Origin: Tannerella sp.
GTDB taxonomy: Bacteria > Bacteroidota > Bacteroidia > Bacteroidales > Tannerellaceae
Length of the DNA stretch: 6,647 bases
NCBI GenBank assembly: GCA_031279875.1
Contig: JAITHS010000022.1
Span: 1 to 6,647, forward strand
Reading direction: 5' to 3'
Shown: positions 1-6,630 of the stretch, in pieces
Layout: the number at the start of each line of letters is the position of its first letter
How positions within the stretch are numbered: the stretch's first letter is position 1
Notes under the pieces: model-generated
Databases searched by the model: none
The model's input: only the letters and a program-made list of their open reading frames with translations
Told to the model about the DNA's origin: nothing
Position numbers and translations under genes: made by a program

Positions 1-204
1 AACAACAGTCAGGAAAAAGAAATTACATTGGATACAGGCTTTCTCCCTGCCGGAAAATATCAGGTGGAAATTTGGAGCGACGCCAAAGACTCCGGAAAGA
101 ACCCTAAAAATCTAAAAAAGACCATGCTGCAATTGGAAGCCGGAAAACCATTGAAAGTGAAAATGGCAAAAGCCGGCGGATATGTGGCGGTGATAACGAA
201 TTAA
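1..204 (+). CDS. GH97 family glycosidase, C-terminal fragment (5' end outside window)
   Basis: Reading frame 1 is open from the first base and ends in TAA at 202-204, giving the last 67 residues of a longer protein. The fragment reads as a small beta-sandwich: it contains FLPAGKYQVEIWSDAKDSG, then a stretch of Lys and Asn, then LEAGKPLKVKMAKAGGYVAVI at the end. This order (a 'FL..GKY.vEIy.Dg' strand, a basic linker, a 'v.ag..l.ikmA.gGG' finish) is what I know from the C-terminal domain of GH97 enzymes such as the SusB alpha-glucosidase. GH97 enzymes are periplasmic alpha-glucosidases or alpha-galactosidases that release single sugars from oligosaccharides. The catalytic (beta/alpha)8 barrel is outside the window, so neither the substrate nor the inverting/retaining mechanism can be judged. 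It lies 21 bases upstream of the phosphoesterase gene in the same direction and is probably in its operon. Family assignment is from memory of the terminal motif and is fairly secure. Confidence 0.75.
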   Translation, partial: NNSQEKEITLDTGFLPAGKYQVEIWSDAKDSGKNPKNLKKTMLQLEAGKPLKVKMAKAGGYVAVITN

Positions 205-225
205 TCAATACAAGCATATAATACG

Positions 226-1527
226 ATGATTATTAAAAATAAAATGATGAACAAATATCTAAAAACCCTTTTCGCGAGTCTGCTGTTATCGATTTTTGCA
301 GGCGACGCCTTATTTGCCGGCAACGAAAACGCCGACAATGAACTGCCTCGATTTGCCGTTATTTCCGACATTCATTTCGGAAGCACGGGAGGCGACGGCG
401 CGGTTGTCAACGTAACCCGCGCATTGAAACATCTTCTTGCAAAAAAACCGCTCGACGCGATTTTTGTTGCAGGCGACCTGACCAACAACGGAAAACCCGA
501 ACAGTACGACCAGCTGCTTTCGGTGTTCAACGACAAAACCATTGTTCCCGAAACACTTCCGGTCTATTATCTGATGGGCAATCACGACAATTATACGGGC
601 GCGGACGCCGCCATATTTTTTGGAAATAAATTACAGCAGCCGTTGAATCAGTTCCTTACAATAAAGGGCTATCCCTTTATCACCTTAAGCCAGAACGGAA
701 CTGGAAATAATGACTACAGCGCCGCAACCCGCAGTTTTCTCGAAGAAAAGATGGCTGAAGCCGCCGCAAAATACCCGGGCAAACCGATTTTTGTGTTTAT
801 GCACATCCCACCGCTGAACACCTGCTACGGCTCGTGGACGCACGAAGGCTGGGGCGGCGACGCTTTTTCGTCCATATTGAACAAATACCCGCAAGCCATT
901 GTGTTTTCGGGACATTCGCATTTCCCGCTGGGCGACCCGCGCTCGATTCATCAAAACCTGTTTACCGCCGTCAACGACGGTAGCGTTACTTACAGCGAAG
1001 TTGAACCGAAATTGCTTAGCGAGGGAATTCATCCTGAAGGCTACAAAAATATTACTGAGGGCGTTATAGTGAACCTGCTCGCAAACGGCAACGTTGAAAT
1101 GGAACGCTGGGACACCAACCGCGACGAGGAAATCACGCCGCGTTGGATTGTCGAAGCTCCGCACGACGGCAGCCGCTTTACATACAAAAACCGCAACGGA
1201 CTGCCAGCGCCCGTTTTCGCCCCGAAAGCCGAAGTGAACGTTACGAAAATCAACGCCGCGGATAGTTCCTGCGTAGTTGTTTTTCCGCAAGCAAGCGACA
1301 ATGATGTGGTGCACCATTATCTGGTAGAAATTTTGGACAAAGACAAAATCCTTGCCGAAAACCGTACTTTTTCACGATTTTATCTCAACAGCGCAACGCC
1401 ATCGTCATTAAGGGTAAAGTTTTCCGGCTTGCCGCCAAAACGCAAACTCACGGCGCGGGTAACGGCGCTCGATTCGTACAAAAATGCGTCCGTTCCGGTG
1501 AAAAGCAAGAAGTTTCAAGTGAAATAA
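226..1527 (+). CDS. Secreted calcineurin-like metallophosphoesterase
   Basis: The 433-residue product has the full set of calcineurin-like metallophosphoesterase motifs. They are D48-x-H50 (ISDIHFG), GDLTNNG with D84 and N87, GNHD with N119, H120 and D121, MHIPP with H193, and GHSH with H230 and H232. These residues hold a two-metal centre that cleaves phosphomonoesters or phosphodiesters. Residues about 9-31 form a signal peptide (Lys, then a hydrophobic run ending ALFA), so the enzyme should act in the periplasm or at the surface. The core spans about 41-290; residues about 330-433 look like a C-terminal beta-sandwich (fibronectin-III-like). Start: ATG codons at 226, 244 and 247 are all in frame. 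No Shine-Dalgarno sequence separates them, and 244 or 247 gives a more usual signal peptide behind an A-rich leader, so the true protein may be 6-7 residues shorter. It sits between two glycosidase-type genes with gaps of 21 and 19 bases. The substrate is unknown; a sugar phosphate or a phosphodiester on a glycan would fit the context. Confidence 0.9.
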   Translation: MIIKNKMMNKYLKTLFASLLLSIFAGDALFAGNENADNELPRFAVISDIHFGSTGGDGAVVNVTRALKHLLAKKPLDAIFVAGDLTNNGKPEQYDQLLSVFNDKTIVPETLPVYYLMGNHDNYTGADAAIFFGNKLQQPLNQFLTIKGYPFITLSQNGTGNNDYSAATRSFLEEKMAEAAAKYPGKPIFVFMHIPPLNTCYGSWTHEGWGGDAFSSILNKYPQAIVFSGHSHFPLGDPRSIHQNLFTAVNDGSVTYSEVEPKLLSEGIHPEGYKNITEGVIVNLLANGNVEMERWDTNRDEEITPRWIVEAPHDGSRFTYKNRNGLPAPVFAPKAEVNVTKINAADSSCVVVFPQASDNDVVHHYLVEILDKDKILAENRTFSRFYLNSATPSSLRVKFSGLPPKRKLTARVTALDSYKNASVPVKSKKFQVK

Positions 1528-1546
1528 CATCAAAAATATCAATATA

Positions 1547-3775
1547 ATGAAATATCGTTTTATGAATTTTATTCCAATTGTACCGCAGTTTGTAAACATA
1601 AGCAATCGACAGGCAAAAAGGCTTAAATTGATATTATTTTTGCTGTTTTTATCCCATTTTTCTGTGTTTGCGCAGAATGAAGTATATCAAAAACTTGCGG
1701 CAGAACTGAAAAAATATGAAATTGTTTACAGCAGTTACAGCGCCAACAATTATCCTGTTTTGAGCGGCAATGCCGAAATAGGCGCATTGACCGACCCGCT
1801 TGGTCGAGGTGCATACAACATCGAAATCAACGATTTGTATCTTAATAAAAAAGACCGTATCGTTGGACCCGGAATGTTTTTGCAAATTGCCGCCTTTGCA
1901 GGGCTTTTGCCGCAAACATATCGGCAAAATTATAATCTCGAAAACGGCATTTTGCAAACCGAAGTTGCTTACGAACAGGGAAGTTACAAATCGGAAATGT
2001 ATTTTTCATACGCCGACCGCGAACTGCTTGTCTTCTCTTTGACCAATACCGGCAATATTCCGCTGGTTTGCGATTTGGATTTGGGACAGTTTAAACTGAA
2101 CCTTAAAAAACACACAGGGACAAGCATTTATGCCGTTTCCGATAAAGACGCATTCACTCCGCTCGAATATTTTTTAACCACAAATATTCCTTTTGGCGGA
2201 TTTTTTAGCGAAACAATATCGCCATATCTGACCGTCCGACCGGCGCAAACGTTAAAAATCACTCTGCGACTGCGCACAAACGCCAATAAACCAATGGATA
2301 AAAGCGCTCCTGCGGATTTTGATAAACTGAAAGCCGACCATTGCGGCGCATGGCTGAAAAACTGGCAGTCGATGGGTACAATTATCTTGCCCGAAGGCGA
2401 TTATGCCCGCGCTTTCTACCGCTCGCTGCACTGGCTGCAATGCACCGCCGGCGGCAACAACAATCTTCCGGGCGAAACTCAGTTCGGAGTGCTCTCATCG
2501 CGCATTGCCGAAGCATATCAATATCGTGGTAAAGCGCATCTTAACAACTCCTCGTGGTATCAAAATCCCTTTACATACGGCGCGGCAGGCTGGGCAACTT
2601 TTGCCTGCATCCTGTTTGGAAATGAGGCGAAAGCCCAAACAATGCTCGCAAACATGTATCGCCCCGAAGCGCTGACAAAAAACGACACCATTATGTTTGC
2701 CGTTGGAAAACGAAATTATAACTACGGCAAACCGAAAGGCGAATATGTTTATTTAGAAAGAGATAACCCCGATGCTTTTTGTTTTGCACACGAACTGTTT
2801 TTCGACCGTACAAGCAAAACAACTTTTCCCTACGACATGCAAATTCACATACAGGGTTTTGCGCCCGCCATGTTTTACCAGTTCGGCAAACTTTATAACT
2901 CGATGAGCGACACGGTTTATCGGGCGTTGCGCGGCTCGGCGGAATTTTGGGCAACCATGCTGAATTACGATGCGGAACGAAAAATCTACTCCCTGCCTCC
3001 CGTGCTTTCGCTCACCGAAGATTTGTTTGAAGCCGACCTGCTCGACGGGCTGCTGGCAGCAAAATGGACGCTTGCGCAAGCCGCCGAAATGGCAAAAACA
3101 CGAAATGTGGACAAAGATTTGCGCGAAAAATGGGCAAAAATTGCACAAAACATCACTTTTCCCGACCGCGACGATGTTTATCTTGAATTTCGGAACGACG
3201 ACGGCAGCCGGCGCGGAGCCGGTTACCAGGGCATCAGAGGATACGCCTATCTCGGTTTTCCAACGCTGGAACTGATGAAGGATTTTCCGGCGAAAAAAGT
3301 CAATAAATCGCTCGACCAGTGCTGGCTGCGCAACAAGAAAGGCGAAGGAATGATAACTTTTATTGCAAACTGGTTTGCGCTGACCGATGCGTATTGGGGT
3401 CGAGCCGAAGACGCCAACGAAAAAATGGCGTACAGCCTTAGTCAAATCGACGAATCGGGCACGGCAATGTGCGAGCAGAACGGCGCGCTCTATTATTTCC
3501 TGACGGGATACGCATCGTTCGCATTAGTGCCGTTATCGATGGTATTACAGACCGTTGGCTCGGAAATCCGCGTTTTTCCCGCCGTGCCAAAAGCCTTTCA
3601 AAACATTGAATTTTACAATCTCCCGACCATCGACGGCGTCCGTGTTTCGGGAATTATGAAAAACGGTAAAACGGAAAAAATAACTTTCGAGAAAGACGGA
3701 AAAATCATAAAGGAAATTACCAGTGTCAGGAAAAATAATTTTGTCTGGAAAAATAATAAACTGATTGAGAAATAA
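1547..3775 (+). CDS. Secreted GH65-like (clan GH-L, six-hairpin) glycosidase
   Basis: The 742-residue protein has a signal peptide at about 25-42 (RLKLILFLLFLSHFSVFA, then QNE) after an unusually long n-region; M6 (ATG at 1562) is an alternative start. Residues 60-250 form an N-terminal beta-sandwich with LSGNAEIGALTDPLG (72-86), like the 'GNG.lGa' strand of GH65 and GH95. From about 285 it looks like an (alpha/alpha)6 barrel: YRSLHWLQ (291-298), MQIHIQGFAPAMFYQFG (431-447, matching GH65 'QIHitadiayavw'), LRGSAEFWATML (461-472), and LTEDLFEADLLDGLLAAKW (489-507), which resembles GH65 'GPDEYHEnvdnnaytn..akW'. E491 or E495 is therefore the candidate general acid and E643 in CEQNG (642-646) a candidate base. 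A small beta-domain closes the protein (about 670-742). The W-D-x-E motif of GH65 is not found; W337-YQN and W349-ATF are the nearest sequences. GH65 includes phosphorylases and hydrolases of alpha-glucosides such as kojibiose and trehalose; an exported protein without a phosphate supply would more likely be a hydrolase. Fold is moderately sure, activity unknown. Confidence 0.65.
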   Translation: MKYRFMNFIPIVPQFVNISNRQAKRLKLILFLLFLSHFSVFAQNEVYQKLAAELKKYEIVYSSYSANNYPVLSGNAEIGALTDPLGRGAYNIEINDLYLNKKDRIVGPGMFLQIAAFAGLLPQTYRQNYNLENGILQTEVAYEQGSYKSEMYFSYADRELLVFSLTNTGNIPLVCDLDLGQFKLNLKKHTGTSIYAVSDKDAFTPLEYFLTTNIPFGGFFSETISPYLTVRPAQTLKITLRLRTNANKPMDKSAPADFDKLKADHCGAWLKNWQSMGTIILPEGDYARAFYRSLHWLQCTAGGNNNLPGETQFGVLSSRIAEAYQYRGKAHLNNSSWYQNPFTYGAAGWATFACILFGNEAKAQTMLANMYRPEALTKNDTIMFAVGKRNYNYGKPKGEYVYLERDNPDAFCFAHELFFDRTSKTTFPYDMQIHIQGFAPAMFYQFGKLYNSMSDTVYRALRGSAEFWATMLNYDAERKIYSLPPVLSLTEDLFEADLLDGLLAAKWTLAQAAEMAKTRNVDKDLREKWAKIAQNITFPDRDDVYLEFRNDDGSRRGAGYQGIRGYAYLGFPTLELMKDFPAKKVNKSLDQCWLRNKKGEGMITFIANWFALTDAYWGRAEDANEKMAYSLSQIDESGTAMCEQNGALYYFLTGYASFALVPLSMVLQTVGSEIRVFPAVPKAFQNIEFYNLPTIDGVRVSGIMKNGKTEKITFEKDGKIIKEITSVRKNNFVWKNNKLIEK

Positions 3776-3837
3776 GATGCAAGCAGTCGTTTATCTCCCT
3801 TGCTCGACCTGTCTTCTTCCGGAAAAACAAAAAGTTG

Positions 3838-3845
3838 TATCTTTG
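3838..3845 (+). promoter_or_regulatory. Bacteroidota-type -7 promoter element (TATCTTTG)
   Basis: TATCTTTG matches the Bacteroidota housekeeping -7 consensus TAnnTTTG exactly and lies in the only sizeable spacer of the window (3776-3877). Transcription would begin a few bases downstream, leaving a leader of roughly 25 bases before the ATG at 3878. A -33 element (TTTG or TTG) at the usual distance, around 3812-3819, is not evident; that stretch reads TCTTCTTCC. The element makes it likely that the phosphodiesterase gene and its two followers form their own transcription unit. The rest of the spacer shows only a weak 5-bp GCAAG/CTTGC pairing (3779-3783 with 3799-3803), with no U-run after it. 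Confidence 0.6.
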
Positions 3846-3877
3846 CAGCCTGAACAATACATGCAACAGTGGATAAT

Positions 3878-4651
3878 ATGAAATGGAAAAGAAGTATATT
3901 ACTCTTTCTGGTCGTCTTTGCCTGTCTGCCGCTGACGGCGCAGGACAGGGCGAAAGTGATTGCGCATCGCGGCTACTGGCAATCGTACGGATCGGCGCAA
4001 AATTCAATCTGGGCATTGATTCGCGCCGACGAAATTCGGGTCTATGGCGCTGAATTTGACGTACACATAACCGCCGACAACGTGGCTGTGGTCTATCACG
4101 ACGCAGACGTCAAGGGCGTCGCCATACAACACTCGCCCTATGCCCTCATTAAGGATTCCGTCCTTTCAAACGGCGAAAAAATCCCTACCCTGCGGGAATA
4201 CTTGGAAGCGGCAAAACGGACACATATCAAGTTGATTTTTGAACTCAAGCCTCATGCCACCCCCGAGCGTAACCGCGAAGCTGCACGGATTGCCGTTGAA
4301 TCGGTCAAAGAAAAGAAACTGCTGCCGCAAACGGAATTTATTACGTTTAATCTGGATGCAGGAAAGGAATTGATCCGGCTGGCGCCGGAAACGGACGTCT
4401 ATTACCTGAACGGCGATTTGTCGCCTGCCGAATTGAAGGCATCAGGGTTTGCCGGACTCGACTATCATTATACGGTGATGCAGCAACATCCCCACTGGTT
4501 CGGCGAAGCCAAGACGCTGGGACTGGGAATTAATATATTCACGGTGAACGACACCACACTGATGCGTGAAATGATTGAGGCCGGCGCGGATTTCATTACC
4601 ACCGACTTCCCGAACCGCGCACTGAAACTTATTTCCACGTTAAATCCCTGA
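3878..4651 (+). CDS. Secreted glycerophosphodiester phosphodiesterase (GDPD family)
   Basis: The 257-residue protein begins MKWKRSILLFLVVFACLPLTAQD, a type I signal peptide probably cut after LTA, so it should work in the periplasm. The Cys at residue 15 is not in a good lipobox. The mature part is one GDPD TIM barrel. Visible motifs are AHRGYW (H30, R31), EFDVHIT (E59, D61), VYHDAD (H74, D75), FELKPH (E122, K124), TVND near 222-225 and FITTDFP (D243). H30, E59, D61, H74 and E122 are the expected metal-binding and catalytic residues, so the enzyme should be active. The family hydrolyses glycerophosphodiesters to glycerol-3-phosphate and an alcohol. The usual PENT after HRG is replaced by SAQNS, which I recall as normal for the Bacteroidota branch. 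An in-frame GTG at 3869 would add three residues; ATG at 3878 is preferred because it directly starts a standard signal peptide. A -7 element lies 33 bases upstream, and the GHL10 gene follows after 12 bases. Confidence 0.92.
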   Translation: MKWKRSILLFLVVFACLPLTAQDRAKVIAHRGYWQSYGSAQNSIWALIRADEIRVYGAEFDVHITADNVAVVYHDADVKGVAIQHSPYALIKDSVLSNGEKIPTLREYLEAAKRTHIKLIFELKPHATPERNREAARIAVESVKEKKLLPQTEFITFNLDAGKELIRLAPETDVYYLNGDLSPAELKASGFAGLDYHYTVMQQHPHWFGEAKTLGLGINIFTVNDTTLMREMIEAGADFITTDFPNRALKLISTLNP

Positions 4652-4663
4652 GACGGCTGAGGA

Positions 4664-6151
4664 ATGAAATTCTTCCGACATCTATTCTTGTTTGCGCTGG
4701 CAGGATGCGCACTGGCCTCCGACCCCGCTTCCGACGCGCCAAAACGGGAAATACGAGCCGTATGGCTCGCCACGGTTTATGGGTTGGACTGGCCTGTCCG
4801 ACCGGCCAGCAGCGAAGAAGGGTATCTCCAACAGCAACAGGAACTGCGCAGCCTGCTTGACCGCCTGAAAGAAGCAAACTTCAACACAGTCTTCTTGCAG
4901 GCACGCCTGCGGGGCGATGTGATCTACCCTTCGGAGATTGAACCGGCGGCCATGGTTTTTTCGGGGAAATACGGCGTCTTGCCGGACTACGATCCCTTGG
5001 CCTTTGCCATTGACGAATGTCACAAGCGAGGCATGGAATGTCACGCCTTTTTAGTTACATATCCGGTAGGATCGCTCAAAACGGTCGAAGAACAAGGCGC
5101 GCTTTCCGTCGTGAAACGCCGTCCGGAACTGTGTCTGGAATACAACGGAAACTGGTATCTGGACCCCGGTCGCCCCGGTACGGCAGACTACATCCTTTCC
5201 CTCGTACAGGAAATCGTTACAAACTACGACCTGGACGGCATACAGTTCGACTACATCCGCTATCCGGAAAAAGCATACGCCTTTCCCGACCGACAGACCT
5301 ACGCCGCCTACGGAAACGGACAGTCGCTCGCAGACTGGCGACGCGAAAACATCAACCGCCTGATGGGGCGCGTGTACGACTGGGTAAAACAGCACAAACC
5401 GTGGGTACAGGTAAGCAGCGCGCCGCTGGGCAAATACCGCAAAAGCGCGCCGACACCAAACGCCGGATGGACAGCCTACGACGACGTCTACCAAGACCCC
5501 AAAGCATGGTTGCAGGCCGGAAAGCAGGACATGATTGTCCCCATGATGTATTACCGCGCAGATGATTTCTATCCCTTTGTCGGCGTATGGACCGAACAGG
5601 CCGGACAGCGGAACATGGTAGCCGGACTCGGCGCATATCGGCTGAACGAAAAAGAAGGCAACTGGAGCTTGCCGGAAATGGTAGACCAGATTCGTTACGT
5701 CCGCAAGCGGGGCGGAGCAGGCTGTGCCTTTTTTCGTGCACAGTTCGTGGCCGGAGACGAAAAGGGACTCTATCAGGAATTGAAGAACCATCTCTTCCGC
5801 TATCCCGCGCAGTTGCCTCCGCTGGTATGGATGGCCGACAGCCTCTTGCCGCAGCCGCCGCAGGAAGTAATCGTTACACGCGAAGAAAACGTCCTGCGGC
5901 TTTCGTGGGACGACCCAAACAACCCCGACCACCATACCTATACCATCTATTACTCGCCGACCGACACGCTGGACACAAATGCACCACAGTCGATTCTGGC
6001 TACCGGAGTGCGCGAAAGGGAAATCCGTTTGCCGATCGACGCTGACACCGAAAAAGGCTATCTCTTTTGCGTAACGGCATCGAACCGCTACCGCATCGAA
6101 AGCGCGCCCTCCTATGAAACCTATTACTATCTCTCAAACTTCGAAAAATGA
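4664..6151 (+). CDS. GHL10 family lipoprotein glycosidase, DigH-like, with C-terminal FN3-like domain
   Basis: The 495-residue product starts with a lipoprotein signal peptide: MKFFRHLFLFALAGC has the lipobox L12-A-G-C15, so C15 should be lipidated. Residues about 28-375 are a glycosyl-hydrolase-like 10 TIM barrel: REIRAVWLATVYGLDWP (28-44), an EL..LLD.LKEANFNTVFLQARLRGD segment (60-85), YDPLAFAIDECHKRGMECHAF (109-129), LDGIQFDYIRYP (190-201) and DMIVPMMYYRADD (289-301). D191 and D196 are the acidic residues I would expect in the active site. Residues about 398-490 form a fibronectin-III-like beta-sandwich (VIVTREENVLRLSWDDP onward). The best-studied relative is E. coli DigH (formerly YddW), an outer-membrane lipoprotein that cuts peptidoglycan glycan strands stripped of stem peptides. 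A role in peptidoglycan turnover or septum splitting is thus a reasonable guess, but GHL10 proteins may have other glycan substrates. The gene follows the GDPD gene by 12 bases, and its stop codon overlaps the start of the NusG-like gene. Annotators may label it DUF187 or YngK-like. Confidence 0.88.
   Translation: MKFFRHLFLFALAGCALASDPASDAPKREIRAVWLATVYGLDWPVRPASSEEGYLQQQQELRSLLDRLKEANFNTVFLQARLRGDVIYPSEIEPAAMVFSGKYGVLPDYDPLAFAIDECHKRGMECHAFLVTYPVGSLKTVEEQGALSVVKRRPELCLEYNGNWYLDPGRPGTADYILSLVQEIVTNYDLDGIQFDYIRYPEKAYAFPDRQTYAAYGNGQSLADWRRENINRLMGRVYDWVKQHKPWVQVSSAPLGKYRKSAPTPNAGWTAYDDVYQDPKAWLQAGKQDMIVPMMYYRADDFYPFVGVWTEQAGQRNMVAGLGAYRLNEKEGNWSLPEMVDQIRYVRKRGGAGCAFFRAQFVAGDEKGLYQELKNHLFRYPAQLPPLVWMADSLLPQPPQEVIVTREENVLRLSWDDPNNPDHHTYTIYYSPTDTLDTNAPQSILATGVREREIRLPIDADTEKGYLFCVTASNRYRIESAPSYETYYYLSNFEK
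6148..6151 (+). promoter_or_regulatory. ATGA stop/start overlap (translational coupling)
   Basis: The TGA that ends the GHL10 gene (6149-6151) overlaps the ATG that begins the NusG-like gene (6148-6150). No Shine-Dalgarno-like sequence lies in front of this ATG; the leader is CAAACTTCGAAAA. Such overlaps usually mean that ribosomes finishing the first gene restart on the second, so the amount of antiterminator should follow expression of the lipoprotein gene. Confidence 0.7.
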
Positions 6152-6630
6152 ATCCGGACTGGTATGCCCTGTATACGCATCCGCGGGCGGAAAAGAAAGT
6201 AAAAGAGCGGCTGGACATGAGGGGCGTAACAAACTACCTGCCCCTGCACCGCGCACCGCGCACCTGGTCCGACCGCGTAAAAATTATCGACAAGCCGCTC
6301 TTCCCCTCCTACATTTTTGTACAGTGCGACGAAAACGAACTCTATCCCCTGCTTCACATCTACGGCGTATATCGCATCGTCCTGTATTGCGACAAACCGG
6401 CAGTCATTTTCCAGCGCGAAATAGACGCCATTGTCCAATTCCTGAAACTGGCCGACTCCCGTCCGCTCTGCGAAGGCGACGAAGTCGAAATTCTGGTGGG
6501 CGCATTTAAGCACGTCACCGGAAAAATTCAAAAGATAAAAAAGAAATACCTCGTGCTCTACATCGAAGCGCTGAACAGTATGGTCAGCGTGAACATCGCG
6601 GGCGTCGCTCCGACCGACAGGATACGCTAA
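6148..6630 (+). CDS. NusG-like transcription antiterminator, UpxY type
   Basis: The 160-residue protein has the NusG layout. An NGN domain occupies about 4-105, with WYALYTHPRAEKKVKERL (5-22), NYLPLHR (29-35) and the hallmark PLFPSYIFVQ (50-59). A KOW domain occupies about 108-150, with EGDEVEILVGAFKHVTGKI (109-127). At 160 residues it is close to the UpxY and RfaH-like class and shorter than most housekeeping NusG proteins. UpxY proteins of Bacteroides bind RNA polymerase near the 5' end of a capsule operon and stop early termination in the long leader. Such genes normally stand first in the operon they control. Here the start codon overlaps the stop of the GHL10 gene (ATGA), so it is translationally coupled to an upstream gene. 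Only 17 bases remain after its TAA, so its target operon cannot be seen. The alternative, a housekeeping NusG, is unlikely: neither secE nor ribosomal-protein genes are next to it on the visible side. Confidence 0.9.
   Translation: MNPDWYALYTHPRAEKKVKERLDMRGVTNYLPLHRAPRTWSDRVKIIDKPLFPSYIFVQCDENELYPLLHIYGVYRIVLYCDKPAVIFQREIDAIVQFLKLADSRPLCEGDEVEILVGAFKHVTGKIQKIKKKYLVLYIEALNSMVSVNIAGVAPTDRIR

Noticed and set aside
1635..1642. TATTTTTG, a second match to the -7 promoter consensus
   Set aside because: It falls in the codons for the hydrophobic signal-peptide core of the GH65-like gene, where T-rich sequence is expected. The nearest upstream TTTG (1589-1592) is too far away to act as its -33 element.
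3779..3803. Possible terminator hairpin after the GH65-like gene (GCAAG with CTTGC)
   Set aside because: The stem is only 5 bp with a 15-base loop, cannot be extended on either side, and is not followed by a T-run.
3869..3877. GTG at 3869 as the GDPD start
   Set aside because: It adds only M-D-N in front of a complete signal peptide that starts naturally at the ATG at 3878; an acidic residue at the extreme N-terminus makes a poorer signal sequence.
3914..3925. Cys in the GDPD signal peptide as a lipobox
   Set aside because: The residues before the Cys are V-F-A; Phe at -2 is not usual for a lipobox, and a good signal peptidase I site (LTA, then QD) follows.
5017..5565. Plus-strand frame of 182 codons inside the GHL10 gene
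   Set aside because: The product is extremely rich in Arg, Pro and Gly, as expected from a +1/+2 shift of a G+C-rich gene, and the GHL10 motifs run unbroken through this region in the main frame.
5051..5935. Long open frame on the minus strand (294 codons) opposite the GHL10 gene
   Set aside because: It lies wholly inside a well-supported gene, shows no recognisable domain, and has the Val/Cys/Phe-rich composition typical of antisense shadows. The minus-strand frames at 685-1317 and 2753-3445 fail for the same reasons.
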